Shown here: one piece after another, positions 22,317 through 33,817 of the stretch | Position numbering within the stretch: the first letter of the stretch is position 1 | Layout: every line of letters begins with the position of its first letter | Source: Staphylotrichum longicolle | Taxonomy: Eukaryota; Ascomycota; Sordariomycetes; Sordariales; Chaetomiaceae | Assembly (NCBI GenBank): GCA_019096155.1 | Contig: JAHCVI010000004.1 | Coordinates: 2,604,001-2,668,000 of the forward strand | DNA length: 64,000 bases | Reading direction: 5' to 3' | Position numbers and translations under genes: made by a program | The notes under the pieces: model-generated | Seen by the model: the letters and a program-made list of their open reading frames with translations, nothing else | Databases searched by the model: none | Told to the model about the DNA's origin: nothing

Positions 22317-24926
22317 TCAGAGACCAACAAATGTCCATGAAAGCTCACCATCACTGCCCTCCACCTGTACCAACCTTGGCTCGTCCCCAGGGATTAGGTC
22401 AAACCCGTTGTCACTGAGCGTGACGCCTTGCTTCTCGGCAAAGACGAAGCCTTTCACAGGCTTTTCTGCCGAGACTTCAACGCGCCCCTGGCTGAGATAC
22501 TTCACCTTGACACCTCTGTCCGGAAAGTCGAGGTACTTGATGGGATCCGGCCACGACACGTCACTGCTGGTCTGGACACCATCCACCCACAAGGCGGTGT
22601 GGATGACAAAGTGCTCAGGCTCCGCGACAGCAGCCTTCTCCCAATCAAACTTGAGCTCTGTCAAAACCTCAGTGCAACTGTTCGGATGCACTTCAACCTC
22701 CCTCTCCATTCTCGCCCCAACATCCTGCCCTGTCTTGACCGAGACGAACCGGATCACCACCTTCCCCTTCACCGTCTCCAGCTTCGAGCTGACAACCCAC
22801 ACGTCAAACCTAATATCCGTCAACGCCTTCCGATGGTCCACATGTCCCGTGTTCCTCTTCCAAAGCTCGTCCGCGGGCCTGGCCGTCCAGTCATGAAACT
22901 TGCGCGCGACACCAACAGCAAGCGGCGCCATGGCCCTCTTGATCGCGTAGTACGCTGGCTTTTTGACCAGGTAGTAGTCCACCACGGCCCACGAGACGAC
23001 CGGCCAGCAGTCGTTCAGCTGCCAGACCAACACCCCGCCACACCTCCTCTCCCCCTCCCGCCCCCAATGCCTCCTCCACGACTTGTACCCGCCCGCCAGG
23101 GCATCCGCCTGCAGCACCTGCGTCAAGTGTCCAAACGCCCGCAGGTCCCGCGCCCACTCCGTCCGAAAGTTCTCCCCGACGTACCCCAGCAGCCGGCGCT
23201 CGTGCATGACGGCCTTGTTGTGGAAGTCCATCGTCCGACTGCCTGCGTACCGCTCCGCCGGGTCCGTGACGAAGCGCTCGACGGTGTCGGCGTGCGGGTA
23301 CGCCACCATGCCGAACTCGCTGACGAACCGCCCGCCCATCTGCGGCAGCAGCTGCCACGGCCGCGCCTCGCCGTTCCACAGGTCCCACTGGTGGATGTCG
23401 CCCACCGTCGGGTCGACCTTGAGCGTCGTGCTCGTGCCGTTGCCCCAGGGGCTGCCCGGGTGGTAGATGGTCGCGGGGCATTCGGACTGGGCGAGGCTGG
23501 GGAGGAGGTGTTCGTAGATGTAGCGGGCGGGGAAGGTGGAGGTGAGCCAGGACTTGGGGTCTTTGTCGGATTCGAAGTTGTAGGTGAGGTTGTAGCGCTC
23601 GATGAGCTGGTAGTCTTCGTTGTTGCCGCACCAGAGGATGATGGAGGGGTGGTGGCGGAGACGACGGAGGTTTTGCCGGGCTTCGTTCTCGACAGAGGCG
23701 AGGAACTCGGGGTAGGTTGGGTAGGACGCACAGGCGAACATGAAGTCCTGCCAGACGAGAATGCCGAGTTCGTCGCATGCGGCGTAGAAGGCGTCGGGCT
23801 CGTAGACGCCGCCACCCCACACCCGGACCATGTTTTGATTGCCTTCGGCGAGGAGCTGCATCCAGTCCCGGTAGCACTGAGGGGAGGTCTGTGGAAGAAA
23901 GCTGTCGGCCGGGATCCAGCAGGAGCCGCCGGAGAATATGTCCACGCCGTTGATGCGGAAATTAAAGGACTGCCCGAATTGATCCTTGTCCTGGATCAAC
24001 TCGGCTTTGCGGAAGCCGATGGTCTGGCGCTCTTCCGCCAGGATGGTTGACCCGTCACTTGCCATGGCTCGAAATTGCAGCGTGTACAAGTGTTGTGGGC
24101 CGTAACCTCGCGGCCACCAGAGCTGCGGATTCTCAATGCTGAGCTTCGAAGAGTATTGCCACGGTGTACCGTCAGACGCGCCACGGCAATCTCTCACGCT
24201 CAGGACTTGCTCTCCAGCATGAAACAGATCGACCTCGACCTGCACTGCTGGGCCGAGAACGTTGGCGCGGATCGTCGCTTCGACCGCTGTGGGTGACCCA
24301 TTGCTTATACAAACCTCATAGTCCACCCTGACTTCCTCAATCCGGCAGACATAGGTCTCCAGTCTCACCGGCTTCCATGGTCCGCAAGTCAACAGTATCG
24401 GACCCCAGTCCCATCCCCAGTGATACTGGGCCTTGCGGACAGGGCCACGACTGACCGCCGTCTGGTGGACAATATGATCGTGCTCGGGGTGGGATTTGAC
24501 CAGCTCCAGACCACGATTGTGTGCAGGGTCGAAGGTGATCTCCAAAGTGTTCTCGTCTTTGTCGGCCAGGAGGTTTGTGATGCTGACTCTGTGCTCAACA
24601 AACATGTTGTCTGATTTGAGAATCACCTTGCCATTGAGCGTTACCGTGGCAAAGGTGTCCAGACCCTCAAAGACAAGATCGACTGTGAACCCACGTGCCT
24701 CGATCTTGGGAGGGGATGCAAAAGTGGCCCGGTAGCACCACGTCCGCTCAGCGACCCATGCAACTTCCAGCTCATTTGTGTCTTTGAAAGGGTCTGGTAT
24801 TAGACCATGCCGCATCAGTTCCGAGTGAACAGTGCTGGGAACTTGTGAGACTGGAAGCCATTCTTCCTCTGTCTCACACTTGAACTCCCATCCCGAGGAA
24901 AGAATCTTGGTGGTATGTTGCGCCAT
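22317..24926 (-). CDS. GH2 beta-mannosidase (single exon)
   Basis: Exo-acting beta-mannosidase of glycoside hydrolase family 2, 869 residues, intronless. It has the jelly-roll N-terminus, an Ig-like middle, a TIM barrel and C-terminal beta domains. The acid/base Glu is in ILWCGNNEDY (near 23620), and the nucleophile Glu is in FVSEFGMVAYP (near 23310). KAQYHWGWDWGP is typical of beta-mannosidases. There is no signal peptide, which fits the fungal intracellular clade (MndB-like) that cleaves mannobiose or N-glycan remnants inside the cell. A 540-codon open frame on the opposite strand is a shadow caused by codon use. Not obviously connected to the polyketide genes. Confidence 0.93.
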   Translation of the reverse strand: MAQHTTKILSSGWEFKCETEEEWLPVSQVPSTVHSELMRHGLIPDPFKDTNELEVAWVAERTWCYRATFASPPKIEARGFTVDLVFEGLDTFATVTLNGKVILKSDNMFVEHRVSITNLLADKDENTLEITFDPAHNRGLELVKSHPEHDHIVHQTAVSRGPVRKAQYHWGWDWGPILLTCGPWKPVRLETYVCRIEEVRVDYEVCISNGSPTAVEATIRANVLGPAVQVEVDLFHAGEQVLSVRDCRGASDGTPWQYSSKLSIENPQLWWPRGYGPQHLYTLQFRAMASDGSTILAEERQTIGFRKAELIQDKDQFGQSFNFRINGVDIFSGGSCWIPADSFLPQTSPQCYRDWMQLLAEGNQNMVRVWGGGVYEPDAFYAACDELGILVWQDFMFACASYPTYPEFLASVENEARQNLRRLRHHPSIILWCGNNEDYQLIERYNLTYNFESDKDPKSWLTSTFPARYIYEHLLPSLAQSECPATIYHPGSPWGNGTSTTLKVDPTVGDIHQWDLWNGEARPWQLLPQMGGRFVSEFGMVAYPHADTVERFVTDPAERYAGSRTMDFHNKAVMHERRLLGYVGENFRTEWARDLRAFGHLTQVLQADALAGGYKSWRRHWGREGERRCGGVLVWQLNDCWPVVSWAVVDYYLVKKPAYYAIKRAMAPLAVGVARKFHDWTARPADELWKRNTGHVDHRKALTDIRFDVWVVSSKLETVKGKVVIRFVSVKTGQDVGARMEREVEVHPNSCTEVLTELKFDWEKAAVAEPEHFVIHTALWVDGVQTSSDVSWPDPIKYLDFPDRGVKVKYLSQGRVEVSAEKPVKGFVFAEKQGVTLSDNGFDLIPGDEPRLVQVEGSDGELSWTFVGL

Positions 24927-25864
24927 GGTGGTTCCGGTGATTTTGCAAACAGATGGCTTCGAGTCCCATGAATGCGATGTTGGAGGAGGATATTACAAGC
25001 TCGGCCAGATGAGGACGAGCCATATGTGACGGACGAGCCCCTTTTCTGGTGCCCGATCGGAGTGCGGTGCAGCATCTTGTTCAACTCACCAATCATCTCA
25101 TTTTCCAAGGTTACCCCGGGATCCGTCAACGATCCCTCAAACTCCACCCACGAGTTAGGGATCCTTATTTCCGCACCTATCATGTCAAATTGGGAAACTC
25201 TAAGCAGCAGAGATGCGTAATTCAAGCCAGATTCACGAACGATGTCTTCGCAGCTCTGGCGACACAGACCTCTTCCTGCGTCAGTGCCTCCTTCAGAAAG
25301 AGTCTTGAATTTCATACATTCTGGTCGTTTCCATTGCTGTCAAACACGGTTTGACAATTTCCTACCTGTGTTCAATGAGCTGGGTCTGCTCATTACTCTC
25401 AAAACGTGCTTTGCCCTTGTCAAGGTCACACCGTTCATCAAAGGCGTGGCTTGGAGGTTGTTGTCACCTCACTCTTCAATTTTCTTTGTTGCTGTCGAGG
25501 GCATCTTCACTTCTGGCCATATGCCTGGCTGTACCTGTTCGTGCAAGTTCAAAACATTGTAACATTGTTTTTAACCAAGTGAAAGAGATTGTTGGGACGT
25601 CGCTTTGTTGTCGTCTTTATGTCACTGCCACGCTGATCAGATCTTTTGCTTGGTGTCAAAACTGGTGCTTCTTTCATCGCCCCCTTAGAATATCGCTTTC
25701 AATGAATTGGTCGCCGTTAAACTCAGTCTTCGCCCAACTTACCTGCTGAGTACATATTTAAAGCTGTCGAACCTGGCTCTGAGAGCAGCACAAACCGTCT
25801 CATCAACGAGTCCCAACATCGAACGACAACGTGACACCACCAAAATCCCAACAATACCGACGCC
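24927..25864. other. 0.94-kb divergent upstream region
   Basis: Between the beta-mannosidase ATG (-) and the cysteine-rich gene (+). No coding pattern; T/C-rich stretches and a TATA-like box at its right end. Confidence 0.55.
25756..25763 (+). promoter_or_regulatory. TATA-like box
   Basis: TATTTAAA about 105 bp upstream of the ATG at 25865; position and sequence fit a core promoter. Inference from sequence only. Confidence 0.4.
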
Positions 25865-26521
25865 ATGGGCAATTCAAAGTTCACACCCCACTATTGGCGA
25901 CACAAGTGCCCTGCAAACAGTTCCGAGGACGGCGACGACATTGCTACTGGCAGCCCCGACATCAAACACCAGCAGATTCCGCTCCACGAACGTCTCCTCT
26001 TCAAGGAGGAGTCTATCCTGGGGAAGCGATGCAGTGCACCAGGCTGTCAATATGTGGTCAATGAGGAGACGGTGATTCTCAATAAGGATCTCAGGGAGAT
26101 CCGGAATCTTGGCGGCAAGAACTTGTATCCCGACAGGACGAGGGCACAATGCATGAAATGCTGCAAGTGGTCGTGCGCGAACCGCTACACTACCGGTCAC
26201 AGTCCTGGGAACTACTCAACTTTTCCTGGGCTCATCAACCATTCCTGCTCGCACGCCTTGGAGTACCATGATGCTATGTGCGAGGGGGAAGTGGAACAGA
26301 GGTTTCGAGGCTGCACCTGTGTCATGATCAACGAGTTCCAGGAGCCTGTTGAAACTTGGGAACCACAGGGTCATAGGAGAGTGCCGATTCCTGGTGGCCC
26401 GTTGGACTTGGACAGGAAGTATCACCAGAAAAAGGAGGAAGAGGCTGCGGCACTTAAGGCCAAGAAACTGGAAGATTGGGACGGGAGCTGGGGCGACGAA
26501 GAAAGGGCTGATGAGAGCTGA
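25865..26521 (+). CDS. Hypothetical cysteine-rich protein
   Basis: Intronless, 218 residues. I do not recognise a family. The N-terminal 60 residues are polar. The middle has closely spaced cysteines: CSAPGC, CMKCCKWSC, CSHALEYHDAMC and CTC, with His residues between, which would suit a zinc-binding fold. The C-terminus is charged (KKEEEAAALKAKK, a likely helix, then an acidic end). There is no signal peptide or membrane span, so it is probably nuclear or cytosolic. The ATG has a good context (GACGCCATGG) and a TATA-like box lies upstream. The stop-free length and regular spacing of cysteines support a real gene. Confidence 0.65.
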   Translation: MGNSKFTPHYWRHKCPANSSEDGDDIATGSPDIKHQQIPLHERLLFKEESILGKRCSAPGCQYVVNEETVILNKDLREIRNLGGKNLYPDRTRAQCMKCCKWSCANRYTTGHSPGNYSTFPGLINHSCSHALEYHDAMCEGEVEQRFRGCTCVMINEFQEPVETWEPQGHRRVPIPGGPLDLDRKYHQKKEEEAAALKAKKLEDWDGSWGDEERADES

Positions 26522-26741
26522 TACGTTGAAGCAGGAGGCCGCTGATATCGCTAGATTGGTTTTCAGTTAAGCAAGTATAAGGTAGGTGGTATTTTCATTT
26601 CAACACTGGTTTGTACCAATAGGTTTCCTTACGACACTAGATGAGACAGCTCTAAGGTAATAGTGACCAAGGACTTGGACTCTCAAAACGCTGTAAAATA
26701 ACTGATGCGTGGACCCCAAGATCGTATGTGCTCCCCTGAAA

Positions 26742-28868
26742 TCATGAACGTAGAGACCTTTCACTGGCACTGTCTCCCAACTCCTTCTCCAGAACATCAC
26801 TCGGAACTTTCTGCACCCACCCCGCCGTCCACTGTCTCAACTTCCTGCCTAAGAAGAAAAGAAGCGGCACGCCTAATGAGACAACAATCATCACCTCAGC
26901 ATAAATGATAAAGGTATTCAAGAAGCCCCGCTCCGCAATCCACGACGTCGACTTGCTCGACAAGAAGAACGCAATGATAATCCTCAGACTCGAGACATTG
27001 ACCAACACGGGACCAGCCCACATGGGGTAGCTCTCCACAACGAAGACATTGATGACGGACAGCACCACGAGCGCGCCGAAGATGATCAGAAAAGAACCCA
27101 CCATCAGAACCGCCCAGTGCGCATTGTTCTGGCCAGCCCAGCCAAAGACAAAAGTACCCGCCAGGCCGGACACGAGTGGAACGACGATGTTGAGCAGGTG
27201 GTGTTCGGGCTCGCGGGCGCCGCCGTTGCGCCGCGCCACGGCGTTGGAGATGCGGTCGGCGATGGGGCCGCCGAAGAGGTAGACTAGACCCGTGGCGGCA
27301 ATGAAGGGGAGAACGGATAGACCCGTGTATTGGAACTGCCAACTGCAAGAGGGGTTGTGTGAGTACTGGACTTGGATAATTAGGAGGCTAAGGGGTGGTA
27401 CGGCAATGACTTACCCCTGAGCGAGCAGAGCGAACGAGCTAATCTGTTGGGCTGCTGAGTTGACGATGACGAAGATGCTGTTGGCGACGGTAGCCCAGAC
27501 AATGGCGGGAAACGGTGTGGTTCGCAAGGTGTTGAGCATCGACATGCCGGCCAGTCTCCACTCGGAGCCGTTTTGGACGAGGCCCATGTACGACCACTGC
27601 GTCGGCGTGGGATATCTGTCACGATCTATCTCTGGTCGGTTCTTGCCGGGCTCGACGGGATACAGTTGCTGGCCACCTGTGCAACGAGTCAGCCGAGGCT
27701 TCGGACAGGAGCTAGAAAGAGAATGCCTACTCAGCTCTTCCTTGGATCGTGTCCAGCGTGTTTCTGGGAGAAATACAACCAGGAGAAGCCACGCAACAAT
27801 GCCAAACCCCGACGTAATGTAGTAGATCCATCTCCAATCGTAAACCGACGCGATGTATGGGGTGACGGTCCCAAGGGCGGTGATGACAACGCCCTGACTC
27901 GACACGACTGCAGCCATTGCCTTGTTTCGTTGATGGATGAAAACCATGTCTTGAAGAATCAAGGGTATCAGGGCTTCTACGGTACCCGCTCCAAGTCCCT
28001 AGGAAGCGACAAAAGTCAGCCTGAATTACGCTAACAGAAGAACAAATTTTTCTTACCTGCATCGCGCGCGCGATCAGATGAACCTCTAACGAAGAGCTTA
28101 CAGCAGCGAGAAAACCGCCAGCCCAAGCGCATGCCCAGCAATGAGCAGGACAGGCCGCCGGCCAATACCTATCGACAAGGGGACTAGGAAGCTGGTGCAC
28201 AAGTCAGTACCTACGCGTCTCCAACGAAAAAGGGGTTGAAGGAAGACGGACTAGCTAGCATGCCATTGCTCAGTAGCGGGACAGTGGCCAACATGGATAC
28301 TTTCTCGATATCGGCAGGTATGACGCCCGGCGGGATGATGGCAAAGGGGTTGACGCCCGTCGCCGACCCTCCGCTGATGGCGCGGAAGTCGGCTGTGTTG
28401 AGGATGCGCACATCTACGCCCGAGGTTAGAGAAGAAACAAGGGGATGAGACTGCCGATGATGATCTCTGCAGAGAGCGCTAGGGAGCCAACTAGCATGGC
28501 CTGTCAGATGCTGTGGAGTTTAATGAGGAAGAGAGATGTGCGGCGTACAGAAACAGAGACTGCCGATCGCCGTCCACTTCCGCCATTGCGGCAGGTTTAG
28601 GGGATCTGCATATGTGAGTTCTTGTCCTCTTGAGCTGGGCTTTTCTAAGAAGACAGATCCTCACCCCTTGCATCAGGACTCGGTGCCTTGTTCGTGTTAG
28701 CGTCTCGAAGGGATAGGTAATGTTCACAGCGGGGAGACAATCTTGACGACTTACAGGAATCAGGCGTATCTGCCCATTTTCGTATAGAGAAGTGGTTCCA
28801 ATGACCTGCGTTGTGGAAAGCTTGCCGCTGCGAGATGTTTTCAAGCTGCTGCTGTCGGCCGGCGACAT
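26742..28868 (-). CDS. MFS transporter, 5' half frame-disrupted
   Basis: Fungal MFS permease. Readable exons: 28868-28755, 28686-28665, 28605-28549, about 28500-28245, about 28195-28057, 27998-27731, 27676-27415, 27342-26742. The start MSPADSSSLKT leads into LYENGQIRLIP, PSPDARDPLNLPQWRKW and then span 1, as in a known fungal MFS group. The second half is intact (LILQDMVFIHQRNKAMAAVVSS, YDWRWIYYI, GGPIADRIS, VESYPMWAGPVLVN). Frame breaks lie at the 28500 splice junction, near 28427 (a stop where LLYTSGVD is expected), at the donor near 28246, and near 28133 (between IAG and CAWAGGF). Each is explained by 1-2 missing bases. Either a decaying gene or local sequence error. Substrate unknown. Confidence 0.8.
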
Positions 28869-30174
28869 GGCGGTCTCCCGAGTCCAGGGATCCTGGAACC
28901 TGCCTTGTTCACTGATCCAGTAGTTCTTGTGGCGCTTACCAGAGCAGTCCACGATTGATTATTCTCCACACCGTCCTCAGCCGCTCTGAGATCAGAAGTG
29001 GATTGAGAGGTGAGGGCTTCCAGATATGTATCTACACCGAAGATGCGAGAGCACCTTCACTTCGCGAATCAATGCAGGCTTCGAGGACCTGTTGGTGGTC
29101 GGGCATGTAGTGTGGACAATTATAGCCCAAGTTGGAAATATCTCCATGAAACGGGCAGAAGGCTGGCGTGAAAGATGTTCCAGATGAAGAAACCAGACGG
29201 GTGTGACCAAATGGAGCTGGGTTGACCAGCGGGCTGTATTCTGATGAGAGGAAAGCCATTGGTTCGCATGCAAAAATGCAAACGGGTTGAAACAAAAGAA
29301 ACCAGGATTGCAGTAAGGACAACTCGATAATCCCGCGTGATAAATTTCCGAGCATAATGAGATGCGTGGGACGGAAAGTGCGGAAACATGTACTGTGTCT
29401 GATCAACACATGCTGCATGTTGGTTGTTCTGAAATCGGTCGAGGCTCCTGAAAGCCGAGACCTTGGGTCAGGCGGGAACCCCCTGTCTGTTCGGCAGATG
29501 GCTATGAATCTGAAGCATTGTGGTGGCGATCAGGGACACTCTTGTTTCCAGACACAGCCGGCAAAAGTGTAGATAAGGTAATTTGGCCTTGTCAGGCTCA
29601 ACGCCTTCCAAGACTGTAAATTCAATCAAAAGACTGGGAACATGCAGTGTGCAGTCCGGCATTGGATATCTTTTAGGACAGCCACGGCAATAACCAAACC
29701 AGTGTCGCGTGACTGTCGCGTGACTGTTGTCCATAGCGAGCAAGTTCTTGGGGCCCCATCTCCGGGCATCTGAAGAATCGAGGACTGCAAATTTCAGATT
29801 GGCGAACCAGTATTATGCACATCCTGAATGCTCGTTGCCTGATGAAATGAGAGCGCTGTTCAGTGACAGCGGTTGTGATTGAGCTGTATAACCCAATCGG
29901 TTGAGTCTGTCCTAATTAAATCTGTACAGAGGTGCTTCTCTTAAAGATTCAGAGACCAGCACCTCGCTCTCAAAAAGACAAAACCAACCCACCTCGGCCG
30001 AGCCTGGTAATGAACCCCCAACGAGGAACCGGAACGCCTGAAAGTATACTTTGCCGGTGTCGTGTATTGCCGCCATGGCCTGGTATCCCAGAAATCATCC
30101 CCATCAACGAAAGCCTTGTGCTTTGCGGCACCCCTCCTCGAACTGCACCACGAGTCTCTGCCTAAACCAAGATG
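28869..30174. other. 1.3-kb intergenic region
   Basis: Between the MFS start (-) and the Ubc6-like stop (-). Only short frames, none with a recognisable motif. It holds a short direct repeat, GTCGCGTGACTGT, twice in succession near 29703-29725. Confidence 0.5.
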
Positions 30175-31109
30175 TCACGAGCTCCCCTCCCCGAGCAGTC
30201 GAGCGATTAGAACGTAAACGAAGATGACGGCGCCGGCCAGGAGCAGCTTGTTCCGAAAGAGCCAGCCCTGTCCGGCATCCCTCTGTTGAATCACGGCGTC
30301 CACGACGGCATGCGCCTGGTGGCCACTCTTGGCAGCGATCCCGAGCTGGGGCCCGCATGATGGGCCGCCATTCTCGACGATCTTGTTTCCCGTCGCCGTG
30401 TCCACCTTGTTCTCCCGCATCCACTTCCAGTTCTCCTCGTCCACCTCGGGCCATTCCGATTTGAACTTGGCCCCGCCGTCGCCCGCCTTGATGTTGCCCT
30501 TGCCGGCGCCTGCGTCGCCCTTGAGATGCGATCCGCCGCCCGTCGAGTTCCACCATCGCGAGCGCGCCGCGTGGTATTTCCGCTCTGTCTCACTGGCCGA
30601 CACCGACCCTGTCGTCATCTCCTCCGACGTCATGAACGAGAGCAGGCCTATCAGGATGGTCGACACCTCCCAGGCCGGGTTGAACGATCGCGGGTGAAAG
30701 TCGGAAATAGAGAGACATAGGCGGCTCGAGGGCTGGAATCTGCCGGAAGGGGTGTGCATGCGGATGGCCGGTGGCGCAAACGGGTAGTTCGAGGGGAACA
30801 TCAGCGTGCCCCAGTACTGACCCCCATGGTAGGGAGTGTTCTCCGGGCCCGTGATGATGTAATGCCACCTTCAACCTCCTGCGTCAGCTGCCGCGACATA
30901 TACACTGGGATAAATGTCTGCCATACTCCAATATATTCGTTTCTGAGGGGTGCGCTGTGATGTACGGTGGCGGATTCTCCGTGATGCTCTTGTACTCGCG
31001 CGTCAACTGTCCCATGGCGCAACGAAGTTAGCGCTATCCTCCCTCCTCACAAGACTGGATTGCAGGGCTTGGGGACACGTACGCGCTTCTGCGCCGCCCG
31101 GCTGGCCAT
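30175..31109 (-). CDS. Ubc6-like ER tail-anchored ubiquitin E2 (3 exons)
   Basis: Ubiquitin-conjugating enzyme of the Ubc6/UBE2J group, 266 residues. Exons 31109-31083, 31006-30927, 30868-30175. It starts MASRAAQKR and continues LTREYKSITENPPPYI; the UBC core has GPENTPYHGGQYWG, and the active-site Cys is in SRLCLSISDFHPRSFNPAW, which is the Ubc6-type variant of the catalytic loop. After a polar linker, the last about 20 residues before GEGSS form one hydrophobic helix (LLLAGAVIFVYVLIARLL), the tail anchor that places the enzyme on the ER for ERAD. It is divergent from Sam50 with about 580 bp between starts. Confidence 0.95.
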
Positions 31110-31690
31110 GTTTAGGATAGGATTAATGTGTCGAGAAGAAGGAGAGGATGAGAGTGGCCCAGCTGACAAAGCGCAGACGAGAAAATGAGAGGTGGCGAGG
31201 CCGGCTGGTGTGCGGAAGAAACAAAGGAAACAAGTGAGTGGAAGCGAAACCCGGGCGACGATTTCAAGAACAGTTCGTGCGCCGTGATGCGCGTGTGTGG
31301 TGGTCCGAGGGTAGGTGTGTCTGCCAGGAGGTGGTCGGAATGTTGGAATGAGGGAAGGGTGACGATGGTGGGTCGACGACGGCGTTGTGGCACATGGGCT
31401 GGCAAATGCACTGGCTCAACTGGTCAAAGCTGAAAAGAGACCAGGGTCGCCTGTTGTTGGAAACAGGACGTCAGCTCGCTGGCTCAGATCGAATTAGATC
31501 CGGATTTGGCAGATTGCGGGACGTCCCACCATGACGGGGAAAATGTGGGACCAACCGCCCTTGTCCGGCAGCACCCGGCAGCACCCGACCGAAGCTCGAA
31601 AGAACTTCGGCCATTGACAGGCATCCTCAGGACAAAGTCCAAGCCGCCTGCCGTGTGATCTCGACCATTGTCGACGCCGGGAAATCACCA
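31110..31690. other. Divergent promoter region Ubc6-like/Sam50
   Basis: 580 bp between two housekeeping start codons on opposite strands. No coding signal. Both core promoters must lie here. Confidence 0.6.
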
Positions 31691-33524
31691 ATGGCCGCCT
31701 CTCTCGGCTTCGGCGGCAGCAATGTAAGCAACCACTGCAAACACAAGGCTGCAGCGCCCCAAGCGGGAGCTCACGCGATCTGCACTTCCACTTCTACGCC
31801 CACATCGAAACCGCTCGACCGGGCGCAATCCAAGCTCTATGCGAATCCAACCTTGCTGACTCCCTCTTGCAGGCTGTCGACAAGGCCAATGCCACCGCCA
31901 CGGCCAACACGGCACAGCCGGCCTACACAGGCCCGACCCAGATGGTACCTCAGACCTCGACCGATCTACTCGTTGGCCCCGGCAGCCGATGCTGACCCAA
32001 GTCCCGTCTACAGCTCGACGAGCACCTCCTTACCCCGGCCACCATCAGCTCCATCGAAGTCCATGGCGCCACCAACACACGGAGAAGCTTGCTTGACCAC
32101 GTCTTCCAACCCGTTGTGGAGGACAGCGCTCACGCCGGCACCACGTTGGGCCAGGTTCTTGAGCACATTGGCGTAGCGACCAAGAAGCTCGCTCGTTTCG
32201 GTGCGCCACATTCCACCCCTCCAACCTACATGAAACCGTCATAAGGCACTGTCGTTGACTCGCTCACTATTGCAAAGACATCTTCAAGGAGGAAGGCTTT
32301 GGTGTGTTTCTTTCCGAGGCTGCGCGCCCCGAATCCGCCCCGCCGAGTGACCGAACCGAGCTCGACATCTCGATTCGTGTGAAGGAGAAGTCCCGCCTCG
32401 TCTTCAGCGCCGGAACCGATTTCGGAAATACCGAAGGGTCAGCCTACACCAACGCCGTTGCGCGTAACATTTTTGGCGGTGCCGAGACGCTCTCCGTCAA
32501 CGCAAGCACCGGCACCCGGACTCGGTCGGCCTACAACGCCACCTTCTCGACACCCATCAACGGCAACCCGGACCTGCGCCTTGCCGTGGAAGCGCTGCGC
32601 TCGGCGACACAGAAGCCATGGGCATCGCATGAAGAGCAGCTGACGGGCGCGAACCTGCGACTCGCCTGGTTGGCCGAGAACAGCGACAGCCACGCACTGG
32701 CGTACTCGACTGTCTGGAGACAGCTCACCGGCCTGGCGGCGACCGCGTCGCCCACAGTCCGCGCTGACGCAGGCGACTCCCTCAAGAGCTCGCTGACCCA
32801 CACCTTCACGCGCGACCGCCGTGACAACCCGATGCTGCCCCAGAGCGGCTACCTCCTCCGCACCATCTCCGAGCTGGCGGGTTGGGGTCCCTTGAACGGC
32901 GATGTCTCCTTCGCCAAGACAGAGGTGGAAGCCTCGGGCGCCCTGCCTGTGACCATTCCGGGCCTCGCGGCCAAGTCAGGCGTCTCAGTTGGCGGTGGTC
33001 TCCGCCTGGGCGTCCTCTACCCGCTGCCCTCGGGTTACTCCCTCACTGGCGCGGCCCAGCCGAGCCGCATAAACGACCGCTTCCAGCTTGGTGGGCCCAC
33101 CGATGTGCGCGGCTTCAAGATTGGCGGGCTTGGCCCGCATGACGGTGCTGACTCGGTTGGTGGTGATGTCTACGCCGCGGGCAGCGTCAACGCGCTCGTT
33201 CCGCTGCCTCGCCTGGGGCCCGAGTCGCCGCTGAGGCTGCAGCTCTTTGCCAACGCAGGGCGACTGGTGGCGCTCAACAACAAGGGCAAGGGGAAGGAGA
33301 CCGGAGAAGGGCTGGCGATGGACTCGGCTACCGTCTTCAGGGGCGTCAAGTCGGCCGTCAGTGAGCTCACCAACGGCCTGCCGAGCCTGGCTGCTGGCGT
33401 TGGTCTGGTCTATGCCCACCCCGTCGCACGCTTTGAGCTCAACTTCAGCTTGCCGCTGGTGTTGCGGAGGGGCGAGGAGGGGCGCAAGGGCCTGCAAGTT
33501 GGCGTGGGCATCAACTTCTTGTAG
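31691..33524 (+). CDS. Sam50/Tob55 mitochondrial outer-membrane assembly protein (4 exons)
   Basis: Omp85-family beta-barrel core of the SAM/TOB complex, 512 residues. Exons 31691-31723, 31873-31944, 32014-32200, 32278-33524. The single POTRA domain spans LTPATISSIEVHGATNTRR to DISIRVKEKSRL. The barrel has GTRTRSAYNATFSTPI, RDRRDNPMLPQSGY, the conserved PSRINDRFQLGGPTDVRGF loop that enters the barrel (the family's lid motif) and a C-terminal strand ending GVGINFL with the terminal aromatic/hydrophobic pattern. The first two small exons and the start are the least certain part, because the N-terminus varies between species. It inserts beta-barrel proteins such as porin and Tom40 into the outer membrane. 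Confidence 0.92.
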
Positions 33525-33817
33525 ATGACGGTGTAATTGATGTGCGCGATCGGGATATCGGCCACGGTTTTTATAGACCTGTACTATTAGGAGAATTGTG
33601 AGCTAAAGGAGGATTCTGAGAACCGACCTTTGGTGGTATGTGGGGCTTCCCTCATTCAGCCCAGCTCGCATGCAACAGTCGAGAGCTGTGCGGCGCAGCT
33701 CGCACCCCCCGGTCGGCTGAGCCGAGCCCAGACGTCTCGACGTCCGAATCCTTCTACACCCCTAGAGATAGCGCTGCCAAGGTGAAATGATTTCACCCTC
33801 ATCTTTTTTATTCTTCG

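Noticed and set aside
22428..24050. 540-codon open frame opposite the beta-mannosidase
   Set aside because: Arg/Pro/Val-rich, no domain, and lies fully antisense to a GH2 enzyme with intact catalytic residues; a codon-use shadow.
28063..28076. Palindrome of alternating CG
   Set aside because: It is within the MFS coding sequence (IARAM) and explained by codon choice.
28057..28500. RIP as the cause of the broken transporter and PKS
   Set aside because: RIP gives C-to-T changes and TpA enrichment; here bases are missing and the surrounding codons look normal.
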